Shown: positions 56,100 through 64,000 of the stretch, piece after piece | Position numbering within the stretch: the stretch's first letter is position 1 | Layout of the letters: every line of letters begins with the position of its first letter | The notes under the pieces: generated by a model | Seen by the model: only the letters and a program-made list of their open reading frames with translations | Databases searched by the model: none | Told to the model about the DNA's origin: nothing | Assembly: GCF_017308015.1 (NCBI RefSeq) | Contig: NZ_JAFKFW010000016.1 | Span: forward strand, 44,184-108,183 | DNA: 64,000 nucleotides | Reading direction: 5' to 3' | From: Allobosea sp. | GTDB taxonomy: Bacteria > Pseudomonadota > Alphaproteobacteria > Rhizobiales > Beijerinckiaceae | Position numbers and translations under genes: made by a program

Positions 56100-56126
56100 C
56101 ACGCCGCCGCTTCGCTGAAAGCATCA

Positions 56127-56154
56127 AAGGCCCGCCATCCGGCGGGCCTTTTTT
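56127..56154 (+). terminator. Intrinsic terminator of the cold-shock gene
   Basis: AAGGCCCGCC, ATCC loop, GGCGGGCCTT, then TTTT; 27 bp past the stop. Confidence 0.92.
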
Positions 56155-56213
56155 ACATCGCCGATCACTCGAAAAGGCGCGCCGCCGAGGCGCCACGCCC
56201 TGACACACGAGAC

Positions 56214-56708
56214 TCAGTGGTCGTGGTCGTCGCCTTCAAGGCCACCGATATGCTTCTGAGTGTAGAGCTCGATGCCGACGCGCGCGATCAGGTCGAGCTG
56301 CGTCTCAAGGAAGTCGATATGGCCTTCTTCGTCCTTCATCAGGGCCTTGAACAGGTCCTCGGACGGAAAATCGCCAACCTCGCGGCAGTACTTCGCCGCC
56401 TCCTGATAGAGCGCGCGCGCCTCGATCTCGGCCTTGAGATCGCACTCGATCACTTCCTTGACGGTCTCACCGATGCGGAGTTGGTCGAGCGTCTGCAGGT
56501 TGGGAAAGCCCTCCAGGAAGAGGATGCGATCGACGAAGCGGTCGGCATGAACCATCTCCTCGATGGATTCCTTCTTCCAGGTCTTGGCCATCTCCTTCAG
56601 GCCCCAGTTGTCGAGCATGCGGTAGTGCAGCCAGTACTGGTTGATGGCCGTGAGCTCCGAGCGCAGCCCCTTATTGAGATACTCGATGACCTTCTTGTCG
56701 CCCTTCAT
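56214..56708 (-). CDS. bfr: Bacterioferritin
   Basis: 164-residue heme-containing ferritin that stores iron. Heme ligand Met52 ([10 protein letters not shown]) and diiron ligands Glu18, Glu51, His54, Glu94, Glu127 and His130 are all present. The ATG at 56708 gives the standard [13 protein letters not shown]-terminus and has a GGAG site. An iron-responsive palindrome lies just upstream. Confidence 0.96.
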   Translation of the reverse strand: MKGDKKVIEYLNKGLRSELTAINQYWLHYRMLDNWGLKEMAKTWKKESIEEMVHADRFVDRILFLEGFPNLQTLDQLRIGETVKEVIECDLKAEIEARALYQEAAKYCREVGDFPSEDLFKALMKDEEGHIDFLETQLDLIARVGIELYTQKHIGGLEGDDHDH

Positions 56709-56727
56709 GAGATACACTCCGCAATCC

Positions 56728-56748
56728 ACATTAGAATAATCCTAATGT
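56728..56748. promoter_or_regulatory. ICE-like Irr box upstream of bfr
   Basis: Inverted repeat ACATTAG-N7-CTAATGT, 20 bp before the bfr ATG on the minus strand, with the AATNATTCTAA-type core of an iron-control element. Irr normally represses bfr under iron limitation through such a site. Confidence 0.7.
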
Positions 56749-56826
56749 AGGCACGGTCTGATCCGAAGTGAAGGGCAAAAATTCAGCCGCGACGCGCTTG
56801 CTCGAAACGCTGTCAGAGCGCCGACC

Positions 56827-57114
56827 TCAGGCCGCGACGCTCTCCTCGCCCAGCTCGATCCCATCGAACATGCGCCCGACCGAGACATGCACCGCGCATT
56901 CGATCTCGCGGCTGGCACAACTGCCGCACTGTGTCGCACAGACCGCACGGGCTTCCGCCAGAAGCGACCTGACCTCTCGCGCGCAGCGCCCGCAATCCGG
57001 GCTGCAGCCCAGGCAATCATAGACCTCGCCCGCTGTCCGGGGACCACTGCCGTCGGCAGCGACGGTCCCCTTGATCTGGCCGCAGGACAGGACGTTGCAG
57101 GAACAGACGATCAC
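56827..57114 (-). CDS. bfd: Bacterioferritin-associated ferredoxin-like protein with Cys-rich tail
   Basis: 95-residue [2Fe-2S] protein of the BFD family that mobilises iron from bacterioferritin by electron transfer. Cluster ligands are Cys4, Cys6, Cys41 and Cys44. Beyond the core there are four further cysteines (59, 63, 66 and 73, including a CATQCGSC run), longer than the E. coli protein. The start is GTG and overlaps the irr stop by 4 bp (GTGA). Confidence 0.85.
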   Translation of the reverse strand: MIVCSCNVLSCGQIKGTVAADGSGPRTAGEVYDCLGCSPDCGRCAREVRSLLAEARAVCATQCGSCASREIECAVHVSVGRMFDGIELGEESVAA

Positions 57115-57644
57115 GCGTGGTGGCCCACCACCCGCTTGGTCTCGACCGCCTCGCCATCGGCGCTGCGCAGGCGGACGATGACCTCGACCGAGGAGATCAC
57201 CATGCCTTCGGGCGCATCCGGCAGGCCGGCGACCTGAATCATGGAGCCCGGGATATCGGTGACGGTCTCGTCGTCCTCGTTGTAGAAATGGTGGTGCTCC
57301 GACACATTGGTGTCGAAGAAGGTCTTCGGGCCGGAGACGGAAACCTGACGCAGCAGGCCGGCCTCCGAGAACTGGCGCAATGTATTGTAGACGGTCGCAA
57401 GCGAGAGCGGCTCGCGCGCCCGCAGCGCTTCCTCATAGAGCATCTCGGCGCTGACATGGCGGTCGCCCTTGGCGAAGAGCAGCCAGCCCAGCGCCATGCG
57501 TTGACGCGTCGGCCTGAGCCCCGCCGTCCGCAGTCGCGCCTTCACGGCGCTGATCGGGCAGCTCGTCGGACTTTTCTGCGGCCACGGGATATGATCGGCC
57601 GCCGCCGGCCTGTGATCCTGATCCTTGCTCGCCAGAACGCTCAT
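57111..57644 (-). CDS. irr: Iron response regulator Irr (Fur family)
   Basis: 177-residue Fur-family regulator with the Irr heme-binding histidine cluster EHHHFYNEDDE. The N-terminal winged helix is RPTRQRMALGWLLFAKGDRH and VYNTLRQFSEAGLLRQV. Irr accumulates under low iron and is destroyed or inactivated upon heme binding; the Bradyrhizobium N-terminal heme motif is not evident. The ATG at 57644 has a GGAAGG site; ATG 57662 is a weaker alternative. Operon irr-bfd. Confidence 0.93.
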   Translation of the reverse strand: MSVLASKDQDHRPAAADHIPWPQKSPTSCPISAVKARLRTAGLRPTRQRMALGWLLFAKGDRHVSAEMLYEEALRAREPLSLATVYNTLRQFSEAGLLRQVSVSGPKTFFDTNVSEHHHFYNEDDETVTDIPGSMIQVAGLPDAPEGMVISSVEVIVRLRSADGEAVETKRVVGHHA

Positions 57645-57677
57645 CGTAACGCCTTCCACCATGCCGAAACCCGGCAC

Positions 57678-57702
57678 GTAGTTTAGAAAACATCTAAACT
57701 AC
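57678..57702. promoter_or_regulatory. Iron-control palindrome upstream of irr
   Basis: Perfect GTAGTTTAGA-AAACA-TCTAAACTAC inverted repeat, 34 bp before the irr ATG on the minus strand. Its TTTAGA-N5-TCTAAA core matches the ICE motif bound by Irr, so irr may autoregulate. Confidence 0.8.
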
Positions 57703-57886
57703 TGATATTGTTACTATATTTGGCAAAGCAGCGATCAGATGTCAATCTTTGGGAGTGCGACATCGGGCAGCGCCCACTGCACATCGGCGTGATCATCGCG
57801 CCGATGTTACGCGTTGAGCGCATGCCGCCAGCAATCGCGCGGATGCCTGCGCCCCGGCGGAGGCATCGGACTTTCCCGGAAGCGGG

Positions 57887-59476
57887 CTAGTGGCCGCCGC
57901 CTCCACCGTTCGCGGTGGGTTTCGGCGGCTTGCGCAGGAACAGCGAGAGCACGACCAGGCTGCCGAAGATCACCGTCAGCCCCAGGAAGACGTCGCCGAA
58001 GGCCATGACCAGCGCCTGCTTGTGGACGCGCTGGTTGATCAGGGCGAGCGCCATGGTCTGCGCCGCATCGCCGAAATCGCTGAATCGCTGCGCGGTATTG
58101 GCGATCGCCTCCTCCGCCACCTGGCGCCCGGCGACGACCATCTCGTGCAGCCGGGTGATATGCAGGTCGGTGCGCGTGTTCAGCATCGTATTGATGACCG
58201 CAAGCCCGACGGCTCCGCCGAGATTGCGAGTCAGATTGTAGAGGCCCGACGCGTTCTTGAGCTGATGCGGCGGCAGCGTACCGAGCGCGATGTTGTTGAT
58301 CGGCACCATGCACAGCATCAGGGAGCAGCCGCGCAGGATCTGCGGCCAGAGCAGTTCGTGGAAATCCCAGTCTGCAGTGATTCCCGAGGCCAGCCAGGTC
58401 CCGAGCGCGAAACCGCTGAACCCGATCATCATCATCACGCGCGGGTCGAGCTTTGCCGAGAGCCGCCCTGCGAAGGGGGCCGTCAGGAACATGGCGAGAC
58501 CGGTGATGAACATCGTCTCCCCGATCATCAGCGCGTCATAGCCGCGGATGCGCCCGAGATAGACCGGATAGAGATAGGTCAGGCCGTAGAGGCCGATGCC
58601 CATGGTGAAGGAGAACAGCGAACCGAAGGCGAAGTTGCGGTTCCTGAACGCGTAGAGATCGACCAGCGGGTCGTCGCGCGTCAGCGCCCGCCAGAAGAAC
58701 ATCACCGCGCCGACGACCATGATGATGGAGAAGAGCACGATCTCGTGGCTCTGAAACCAGTCGAGCCGCGTCCCCTCCTCCAGCACATATTCCAAGCTGC
58801 CGAGGAAGGCGGCCATCGAGAGCAGGCCCAGCCAGTCGAAGCGCTTGATCAGGCTGTGATCGGGTTTGTCGAAATCGATCAGCATCCAGGCAGCGATCGT
58901 CACGGCGATGCCGGGCACGACGTTGACGAGGAAGAGCCAGTGCCATGAGAAGGCATGGCTGAGATAGCCGCCGACGGTGGGTCCGATCGTCGGCGCGAGC
59001 GTCGCGACGAGGCCGATCAAGGGCGAAACGATCGGCCGCTTGGACGGCGGGAAGATCGTGAAGGCCGCAGCGAAGACACCGGGAATCATGCCGCCGCCGA
59101 TGAAGCCCTGCACCGCCCGCCACAGGATCATCTCGTTGATCGAATTGGCCTGGGCGCAGAGCACGCTGGCGATGGTGAAGCCCGCCGCCGCGATCGAGAA
59201 GAACACGCGCGTCGACAGCGCCCGGCTGAGATAGCCGGAAAGCGGGATCATGATCACTTCGGCGATCAGATAGGCGGTCTGGACCCAGGCGATTTCGTCC
59301 GAGGACGCCGAGAGGCCGGCCTGAATCTCGGCGAGCGAAGCCGAGACGATCTGGATATCCAGGATCGCCATGAACATGCCGAACACCATCGCCATGAAGG
59401 CGAGGATCCGGCGAAGCGGAATGGCGTCCGAAGCCGGCGACGCCCCCGCCGGAGCGTTCAGGGTTGCGGTGGCCAT
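57887..59476 (-). CDS. EmrB/DHA2-type multidrug efflux MFS transporter
   Basis: 529-residue drug:H+ antiporter with 14 membrane helices. Typical MFS blocks: FMAILDIQIVSASLAEIQ in helix 1, the GGYLSHAFSWHWLFLVNVVPG motif in helix 5. The C-terminus is Gly-rich (GGGGGH). It lies 139 bp downstream of an EmrA-like adaptor in the same orientation; together they could export hydrophobic compounds across both membranes. Confidence 0.92.
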   Translation of the reverse strand: MATATLNAPAGASPASDAIPLRRILAFMAMVFGMFMAILDIQIVSASLAEIQAGLSASSDEIAWVQTAYLIAEVIMIPLSGYLSRALSTRVFFSIAAAGFTIASVLCAQANSINEMILWRAVQGFIGGGMIPGVFAAAFTIFPPSKRPIVSPLIGLVATLAPTIGPTVGGYLSHAFSWHWLFLVNVVPGIAVTIAAWMLIDFDKPDHSLIKRFDWLGLLSMAAFLGSLEYVLEEGTRLDWFQSHEIVLFSIIMVVGAVMFFWRALTRDDPLVDLYAFRNRNFAFGSLFSFTMGIGLYGLTYLYPVYLGRIRGYDALMIGETMFITGLAMFLTAPFAGRLSAKLDPRVMMMIGFSGFALGTWLASGITADWDFHELLWPQILRGCSLMLCMVPINNIALGTLPPHQLKNASGLYNLTRNLGGAVGLAVINTMLNTRTDLHITRLHEMVVAGRQVAEEAIANTAQRFSDFGDAAQTMALALINQRVHKQALVMAFGDVFLGLTVIFGSLVVLSLFLRKPPKPTANGGGGGH

Positions 59477-59615
59477 GGTGGCCTACCTTTCCTCGGGGCT
59501 GTTTTCCCGTGCGCGCCGCAGCGTGAGCCGCTGCCGCGCCGATATGGGACCATCGTCAGAAAGAGGCTCCGTCACGGAGCTGCGAGCCGGTCGCTTCTCA
59601 TCGCGCGATCCCGCA

Positions 59616-60815
59616 TCAGCGCTGTGCGGCCGGCCGCGGATCGATCGAAACCACGACCGACATGCCCGGCCGCAGCACGTGCTGTGCCGTTGCGTCCCTG
59701 TCGAGCGCGATGCGCACCGGCACCCGCTGGACGATCTTTGTGAAATTGCCGGTCGCATTGTCCGGCGGCAACAGCGTGAAGACCGAGCCCGTACCGCCGG
59801 CGATACCGCTGACAGTGCCGTGGAACACCTGTCCCGGCAAGGCATCGACGGTGACGGTTGCCTTGTCGCCCGTCTTCAGCGGCCCGACCTGTGTCTCCTT
59901 GAAATTGGCGTCGACATAGACCTGGTCGAGCGGAACGATCGACATCAGGCGCTTGCCGGCGCCGACGAGGTCGCCAATCTGGACGTTGGTATTGGCGACG
60001 ATGCCGTCGATCGGCGCGGCAATGTTCATGAAGGAGAGATCGCGCTCGGCCTTCCGCTCGACCAGCTTGAGTTCGTCGATCTGACGGGCGGCCTCGATGC
60101 GCTGCGCTTCCAGCACCTTGATGTTGGCCTGCGCCTGCACGACTCCGGCCTTGGCACTCGCCAACGCGGCGACCGCCTGATCGCGCGCCGCGGTCGCAGC
60201 ATCGAGGGTCGCCTGCGAGCCGTAGGACTTGGCTGCGAGACTGTTGGCACGGTCGAAATCGGCGGCCGTGCGCGTCACCGCCGCCTCAGCCGAGTTCTGC
60301 TGCGCCTGCGCCTGCAACTGAGCAGCCCGGGCGGCCTCGACCTGGCTGTCGATGCGGGCCAGCGTCGCCTGCGCCGTGGCGCTCTTGGCGCGGGCACTAT
60401 CGAGCGCGATCCGCCAGTCGCCATCATCGAGCGCGACGAGCGGCTGCCCGGCCTTGACTTCCTGGTTTTGCCGTACCGAGACGGAGGCGATGTTCGCGGC
60501 GAGCTTGGCCGAAACGGTCGCCATTTCGGCGCCGACATAGGCGTCATCGGTCGAGACAATGAAGCGGCCGTTCCGCCACCAGTCGATGCCGTACCAGAGC
60601 CCGGCGCCGACGACGGCTGCCGCCACGACGAGCAGCGCACCGCGCTTCAGCGGGCTCTTTCCGGATTTGGATCTGCCCTCTGCCGCTTCAGGCGAAGCGC
60701 TCCTGGCCTGCGCATCGCGGGCGGTGGCGGGCTCGGCCGGCTGGGCGGTTTCGGCCTTTGCGTCGACCAGCCTCAGCCGGTCGCGGCGCTGTTCGGTAAC
60801 GGTTTCAGCAGACAT
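59616..60815 (-). CDS. EmrA/HlyD-type membrane fusion protein
   Basis: 399-residue periplasmic adaptor: N-terminal cytoplasmic tail, one membrane helix (about 58-76), a lipoyl/barrel-sandwich domain (STDDAYVGAEMATVSAKLA), a long coiled-coil hairpin (about 140-260) and a beta barrel. It should couple the EmrB-like pump to an outer-membrane channel. Divergent from the TetR regulator with two operator-like palindromes between. Confidence 0.92.
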   Translation of the reverse strand: MSAETVTEQRRDRLRLVDAKAETAQPAEPATARDAQARSASPEAAEGRSKSGKSPLKRGALLVVAAAVVGAGLWYGIDWWRNGRFIVSTDDAYVGAEMATVSAKLAANIASVSVRQNQEVKAGQPLVALDDGDWRIALDSARAKSATAQATLARIDSQVEAARAAQLQAQAQQNSAEAAVTRTAADFDRANSLAAKSYGSQATLDAATAARDQAVAALASAKAGVVQAQANIKVLEAQRIEAARQIDELKLVERKAERDLSFMNIAAPIDGIVANTNVQIGDLVGAGKRLMSIVPLDQVYVDANFKETQVGPLKTGDKATVTVDALPGQVFHGTVSGIAGGTGSVFTLLPPDNATGNFTKIVQRVPVRIALDRDATAQHVLRPGMSVVVSIDPRPAAQR

Positions 60816-60835
60816 CGGGCGTCCTGCATGTCAAT

Positions 60836-60853
60836 TCGAACCAAACGGTTCGA
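60836..60853. promoter_or_regulatory. TetR operator 1 (emrA side)
   Basis: TCGAACC-N4-GGTTCGA inverted repeat, 21 bp upstream of the emrA-like ATG. Matches operator 2 at 60894 in core and spacing. Confidence 0.8.
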
Positions 60854-60893
60854 TTGCGCTTGAAATAGCGCGGGCTATGATGCATATCAAGTC

Positions 60894-60917
60894 AAATCGA
60901 ACCGCTTGGTTCGATTT
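60894..60917. promoter_or_regulatory. TetR operator 2 (tetR side)
   Basis: Perfect AAATCGAACC-N4-GGTTCGATTT inverted repeat, upstream of the TetR gene and 58 bp from operator 1. The paired sites suggest one repressor controls both divergent promoters. Confidence 0.85.
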
Positions 60918-60959
60918 ATTTTTGCAGCACGCACGGAGCGACCCCTCCGCCAGGGAATG

Positions 60960-61628
60960 ATGACCAAGATCGCCAAAGACCGCGTTAAAGCCGTCGCGCG
61001 CAATCATCGCGTCGCCGGCGCCGATCCCGACAAGCGGCGGCAGATCCTCGACGGAGCCCATCAGGTCTTCATCGCCCGCGGTTTCGACGCTGCCAGCATG
61101 AGCGATATCGCCACTGCCGCGAATGTCTCGAAGAGCACGCTTTATGTCTATTTCGAGGACAAGGAACATCTCTTCGTCGCCCTGATCGAACGCGAGCGGG
61201 AAGCGCAGAAGCGCGGCGCCTTCGAAGCGCTGAACGAGGATTCCGACCCTGTCCGGGCCCTCAGCACATTCGGCCAATGCCTCGTGCGCATGATCAACGC
61301 CGAATTTGCCGTCAGCGCCCATCGCGTCGTCATCGGCGTCGCGGAGCGGATGCCGGACCTCGGCCGCGGCTTTTACGAGAATGGGCCTATGCTGGGCGCC
61401 AAGCTCATCTCCGCCTATCTAGACCGGATGGTGGCCGAGAATGTGCTGGCGATTGGGGACACCGCCCTCGCCGCCGTTCAGTTCATCGACCTCTGCCAGT
61501 CGACGCTGACCCGACCCCGCCTGTTCAATGCCATCCGTACGCCCCCGAGCGAGGACGAGATCCGCCGCGTCGTCGGCGAGGCGGTCGCGATGTTCATGGC
61601 ACGCTATGGAGCGAAGCCGCGCGGCTGA
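60960..61628 (+). CDS. TetR/AcrR family regulator of the efflux pump
   Basis: 222-residue regulator: N-terminal HTH (MSDIATAANVSKSTLYVYFE at about residues 45-65) and a helical ligand domain. Divergent from the emrAB-like operon. A weak GGGA precedes the start; ATG 60957 would add one residue. Preferred as local repressor of the pump, relieved by substrates. Confidence 0.9.
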   Translation: MTKIAKDRVKAVARNHRVAGADPDKRRQILDGAHQVFIARGFDAASMSDIATAANVSKSTLYVYFEDKEHLFVALIEREREAQKRGAFEALNEDSDPVRALSTFGQCLVRMINAEFAVSAHRVVIGVAERMPDLGRGFYENGPMLGAKLISAYLDRMVAENVLAIGDTALAAVQFIDLCQSTLTRPRLFNAIRTPPSEDEIRRVVGEAVAMFMARYGAKPRG

Positions 61629-61641
61629 CGCTCCGGCTCCC

Positions 61642-62661
61642 TCAACCGGCGATCTGCCTGGCGCGGATGCGCTCGCGATGGGCAGTGTAGAGCCCCGACG
61701 CAGCGATGATCGCCGCACCAACCCAGGTCCAGACATCCGGCAGGGCCGAGAACAGCAGAAAGCCGAAGAGCGAGGCCCAGAAGAGCTGGACATAGGAGAA
61801 CGGCGCCAGCAGAGATGCCCCGGCATAGCGGAAGGCGATGATGATCAGCCAGTGTCCCGCCGTCGAGACCGCCCCGATGAACAGTCCGACCCAGACGATC
61901 TCCCAGGTCGGCGTCACCCAGTGCAGCGGCAGCAACGCCGCCATGACCAGCGCCCCGAAGACGGTGGAATAGGTTACGGTCGCGAGCGGGTTCTCCGTTC
62001 CGCTCATCATGCGTGTGATGATCAGCGAGAAAGCCCAGCACATGGCCGAGAGCGCCGGCAGCAGCGAGGCAAGCTGGAATTCGGCTCCGCCCGGCCTTAC
62101 GACGATGAGCACGCCGATCAGGCCGACCAGCGTCGCCGCCCAGCGCCGCCAGCCGACGCGCTCCCCCAGCATCGGAATCGACAATGCCGTGACGAAGAGC
62201 GGCGCGACGAAGCTGGTCGCCGTCGCATCGGCGATCGGCAGAAGCTTCAGCGACGATACGAACAGCATGGACGAACCGATTGCGCCGCAACCGCGCAGCA
62301 GATGCATGCCGGGGCGCCTTGTGCGCAGCGATGCCCATTCGTCCCTGAAGCCGACAATCGCGAGCAGCATCAGCCCGGAAGTGACGTAGCGCAGCCAGAC
62401 GATATGGAGCGGCGGCACGCTGGCCGCGAGATATTTCGCAGCCGCATCGCCCGCCGACAGAAACACCGTCGCGAGCAGCATGATGCCGATACCGAGCAGG
62501 CCGTTGTCGCGCCGAAGCGAGGTGACGGGCTTGTCCGATGCAGGCTCGGATGAAGGAATGACGGGTTGCGGCAAGGGCTTCGGCGCGAAGGAGGGCGGAG
62601 ATGCGAGAAGTCTGCCGCCTACTCTAATCGTTTCAACCACGATCCGCTGCGCAAAGAACAT
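61642..62661 (-). CDS. EamA/DMT family transporter
   Basis: 339-residue inner-membrane protein of the drug/metabolite transporter superfamily with ten hydrophobic helices in two EamA repeats; the long N-terminal region (about 45 residues) precedes helix 1. Substrates of the family include amino acids and nucleotides; the substrate here is unknown. ATG 62661 follows a GGAGAG site. Confidence 0.88.
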   Translation of the reverse strand: MFFAQRIVVETIRVGGRLLASPPSFAPKPLPQPVIPSSEPASDKPVTSLRRDNGLLGIGIMLLATVFLSAGDAAAKYLAASVPPLHIVWLRYVTSGLMLLAIVGFRDEWASLRTRRPGMHLLRGCGAIGSSMLFVSSLKLLPIADATATSFVAPLFVTALSIPMLGERVGWRRWAATLVGLIGVLIVVRPGGAEFQLASLLPALSAMCWAFSLIITRMMSGTENPLATVTYSTVFGALVMAALLPLHWVTPTWEIVWVGLFIGAVSTAGHWLIIIAFRYAGASLLAPFSYVQLFWASLFGFLLFSALPDVWTWVGAAIIAASGLYTAHRERIRARQIAG

Positions 62662-62704
62662 GGGCTCTCCATGCGTTGGCGCACCGAACATGCGTGCTTC
62701 GGCA

Positions 62705-62731
62705 AAGAAAAGGCGGGCATGGAGCCCGCCT
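62705..62731 (-). terminator. Intrinsic terminator downstream of asd
   Basis: On the minus strand: AGGCGGGC, TCCAT loop, GCCCGCCT, then TTTCTT. It separates asd from the EamA gene. Confidence 0.85.
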
Positions 62732-62754
62732 CGTCATCGCGCGATCCGCCCCTT

Positions 62755-63789
62755 TCAGGCCGCCTGCTTGCGCGGCTGAATCAGCTTGCGATTGACCAAG
62801 ACCTCGGCGATCTGCACCGTGTTCAGCGCCGCGCCCTTGCGCAGATTGTCGGAAACGCACCAGAAGGCGAGGCCGTTCTCGACGGTCGTATCCTCGCGGA
62901 TGCGCGAGATATAGGTCGCGTCCTCGCCTGCCGCCTCATGCGGGGTGATGTAGCCGCCAGGCTCATGCTTGTCGATCACGAGGATGCCCGGCGCCGTGCG
63001 CAGCACCTCGCGCGCCTCCTCGGCGGTGATCGGCTTCTCGCACTCGATGTTCACGCTCTCGGAATGGCCGATGAAGACCGGCACGCGCACGCAGGTCGCG
63101 GTCAGCTTGATCTTCTTGTCGAGGATCTTCTTGGTCTCGACCACCATCTTCCACTCTTCCTTGGTGAAGCCGTCTTCCATGAAAACGTCGATATGCGGAA
63201 TGAGGTTGAAGGAGATGCGCTTCGGGAACTTCTTGGTGGTGACCTCGCCGGCCGAGAACACGGCGCGGGTCTGGTTGAACAGCTCGTCCATGCCTTCCTT
63301 GCCGGCGCCGGAGACCGATTGATAGGTCGAGACGACGACGCGCTTGATGCCGAACTTGTCATGCAGCGGCTTCAGCGCCACGACGAGCTGCGCGGTCGAG
63401 CAGTTCGGGTTGGCGATGATGTTCATCTTGGTGAAGCCGGCGGCTGCGGCGGCGTTCACCTCGGGCACGATCAACGGCACGTCGGGATGCATGCGGAAGG
63501 CAGAGGAATTGTCGATCACGACGCAGCCCTGCGCGCCGATCTTAGGCGACCAGGCCTTCGAGATTTCGCCACCCGCCGACATCAGGCAGATATCGGTGTC
63601 GGAGAAATCGTAATGCTCCAGCGCCTTGCACTTCAGCGTCTTGTCGCCGAACGAGACTTCCGTTCCGACCGAACGGGAGGAGGCGAGCGCCACGACCTCG
63701 CCCACGGGGAAGGCACGCTCGGCGAGAATGTCCAGCATCTCGCGGCCTACATTGCCGGTTGCACCGACCACTGCGACCTTGAAGCTCAT
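62755..63789 (-). CDS. asd: Aspartate-semialdehyde dehydrogenase
   Basis: 344-residue NADPH enzyme of the aspartate pathway (lysine/DAP, threonine, methionine). Dinucleotide motif VGATGNVGREM, catalytic Cys in NPNCSTAQ, His in the C-terminal IGHSESV block. ATG 63789 follows an AGGATC site; the longer frame to 63846 is unlikely. Confidence 0.95.
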   Translation of the reverse strand: MSFKVAVVGATGNVGREMLDILAERAFPVGEVVALASSRSVGTEVSFGDKTLKCKALEHYDFSDTDICLMSAGGEISKAWSPKIGAQGCVVIDNSSAFRMHPDVPLIVPEVNAAAAAGFTKMNIIANPNCSTAQLVVALKPLHDKFGIKRVVVSTYQSVSGAGKEGMDELFNQTRAVFSAGEVTTKKFPKRISFNLIPHIDVFMEDGFTKEEWKMVVETKKILDKKIKLTATCVRVPVFIGHSESVNIECEKPITAEEAREVLRTAPGILVIDKHEPGGYITPHEAAGEDATYISRIREDTTVENGLAFWCVSDNLRKGAALNTVQIAEVLVNRKLIQPRKQAA

Positions 63790-64000
63790 GATGTGATCCT
63801 TTGCGGATAAGGCGGTTCGGATCTCCCTTTGGGGGCCGCCCCGCACCGGTCTCGGGCGGGTTCGGCGATCTCTCCCCGCCGGGGGGAGATGGACCCGGAA
63901 CCGAGGCGAAGCGTCAGCGCGACAGGCCGGTTTTCCCGGTCGTCGTTTTGGTCGTGAGTTTCGTCGTCGTCAGACGGACAGTCACAGAGCCAATCCCGAA
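63790..64000. other. Intergenic region upstream of asd at the window edge
   Basis: No ORF is supported here. A CTCTCCCC/GGGGGGAG-type hairpin lies at about 63869-63890, likely a small dispersed palindrome. The asd promoter should lie in this stretch. The window ends before the next gene. Confidence 0.5.

Noticed and set aside
57842-57867. GATGCCT/AGGCATC hairpin as terminator of the EmrB-like gene
   Set aside because: Seven-base arms with a 12-base GC-rich loop and no T-tract on either strand.

Overview
The window is GC-rich chromosomal DNA of an alphaproteobacterium, most likely order Hyphomicrobiales (Rhizobiales). The evidence is an Irr-type Fur regulator beside bacterioferritin, a RpoH/RluD pair, an alphaproteobacterial Mic60-like protein in a heme locus, ftsEX with a DUF218 protein and PlsC, DUF2125, DUF3422 and Omp19-like proteins, and Rhizobiales-style intergenic palindromes. 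A Bosea- or Methylobacterium-like genus is my inference, not proven. I see no rRNA, tRNA, CRISPR array, transposase or integrase, and the gene density and syntenic blocks look like core chromosome with some accessory catabolic modules.

Region by region. 1-4384: end of kdpC, then kdpD and kdpE (potassium sensing) and a PtsN-like EIIA. 4762-15321: an accessory catabolic region with an Asp/Glu/hydantoin racemase-family protein, two beta-hydroxyacid dehydrogenases, a LacI and an FCD-GntR regulator, a complete CUT1-type sugar ABC importer and a D-2-hydroxyacid dehydrogenase; this looks like uptake and oxidation of a sugar or sugar acid. 15306-18861: a secreted Inh-type protease inhibitor, 4-hydroxyphenylpyruvate dioxygenase with a divergent Lrp regulator, and a DUF533 protein. 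19066-25479: an envelope locus with a DPPR-synthase-like UbiA protein, a DprE1-like oxidase, a TlpA-like thioredoxin, a small secreted protein, and a tight minus-strand operon (SMR-like transporter, 40-residue ORF, epimerase, class III aminotransferase).

25632-35123: DUF3422, an unknown Cys-containing protein, a 24-residue membrane peptide, a YadGH-like ABC-2 exporter, RF3, an Lrp regulator with divergent cysteine dioxygenase, a GH19 protein, TspO, a lone receiver domain, and Hpt. 35259-40812: zinc-ribbon protein, ftsE-ftsX, YdcF-like, PlsC-like, an unknown gene behind an SOS box, and ChaC. 41031-48165: DUF2125, then on the minus strand a HemD-Mic60 fusion, hemY, rluD and rpoH. 48419-53410: tsaD-gpsA-unknown-EVE, then acetyl-CoA synthetase. 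53622-63789: Omp19-like lipoprotein, GNAT, a two-domain cold-shock protein, bfr, bfd and irr with iron-responsive palindromes, an emrAB pump with divergent TetR and two operators, an EamA transporter, and asd.

The most interesting leads are the HemD-Mic60 single-chain fusion, the LexA-type box in front of an undescribed 132-residue protein, the DprE1/DPPR-synthase pair outside actinobacteria (with Thr where mycobacterial DprE1 has its drug-target Cys), the coupled SMR/smORF/epimerase/aminotransferase operon, and a ribosome-binding site buried in a terminator-like hairpin. I found no clearly novel defence or mobile system.
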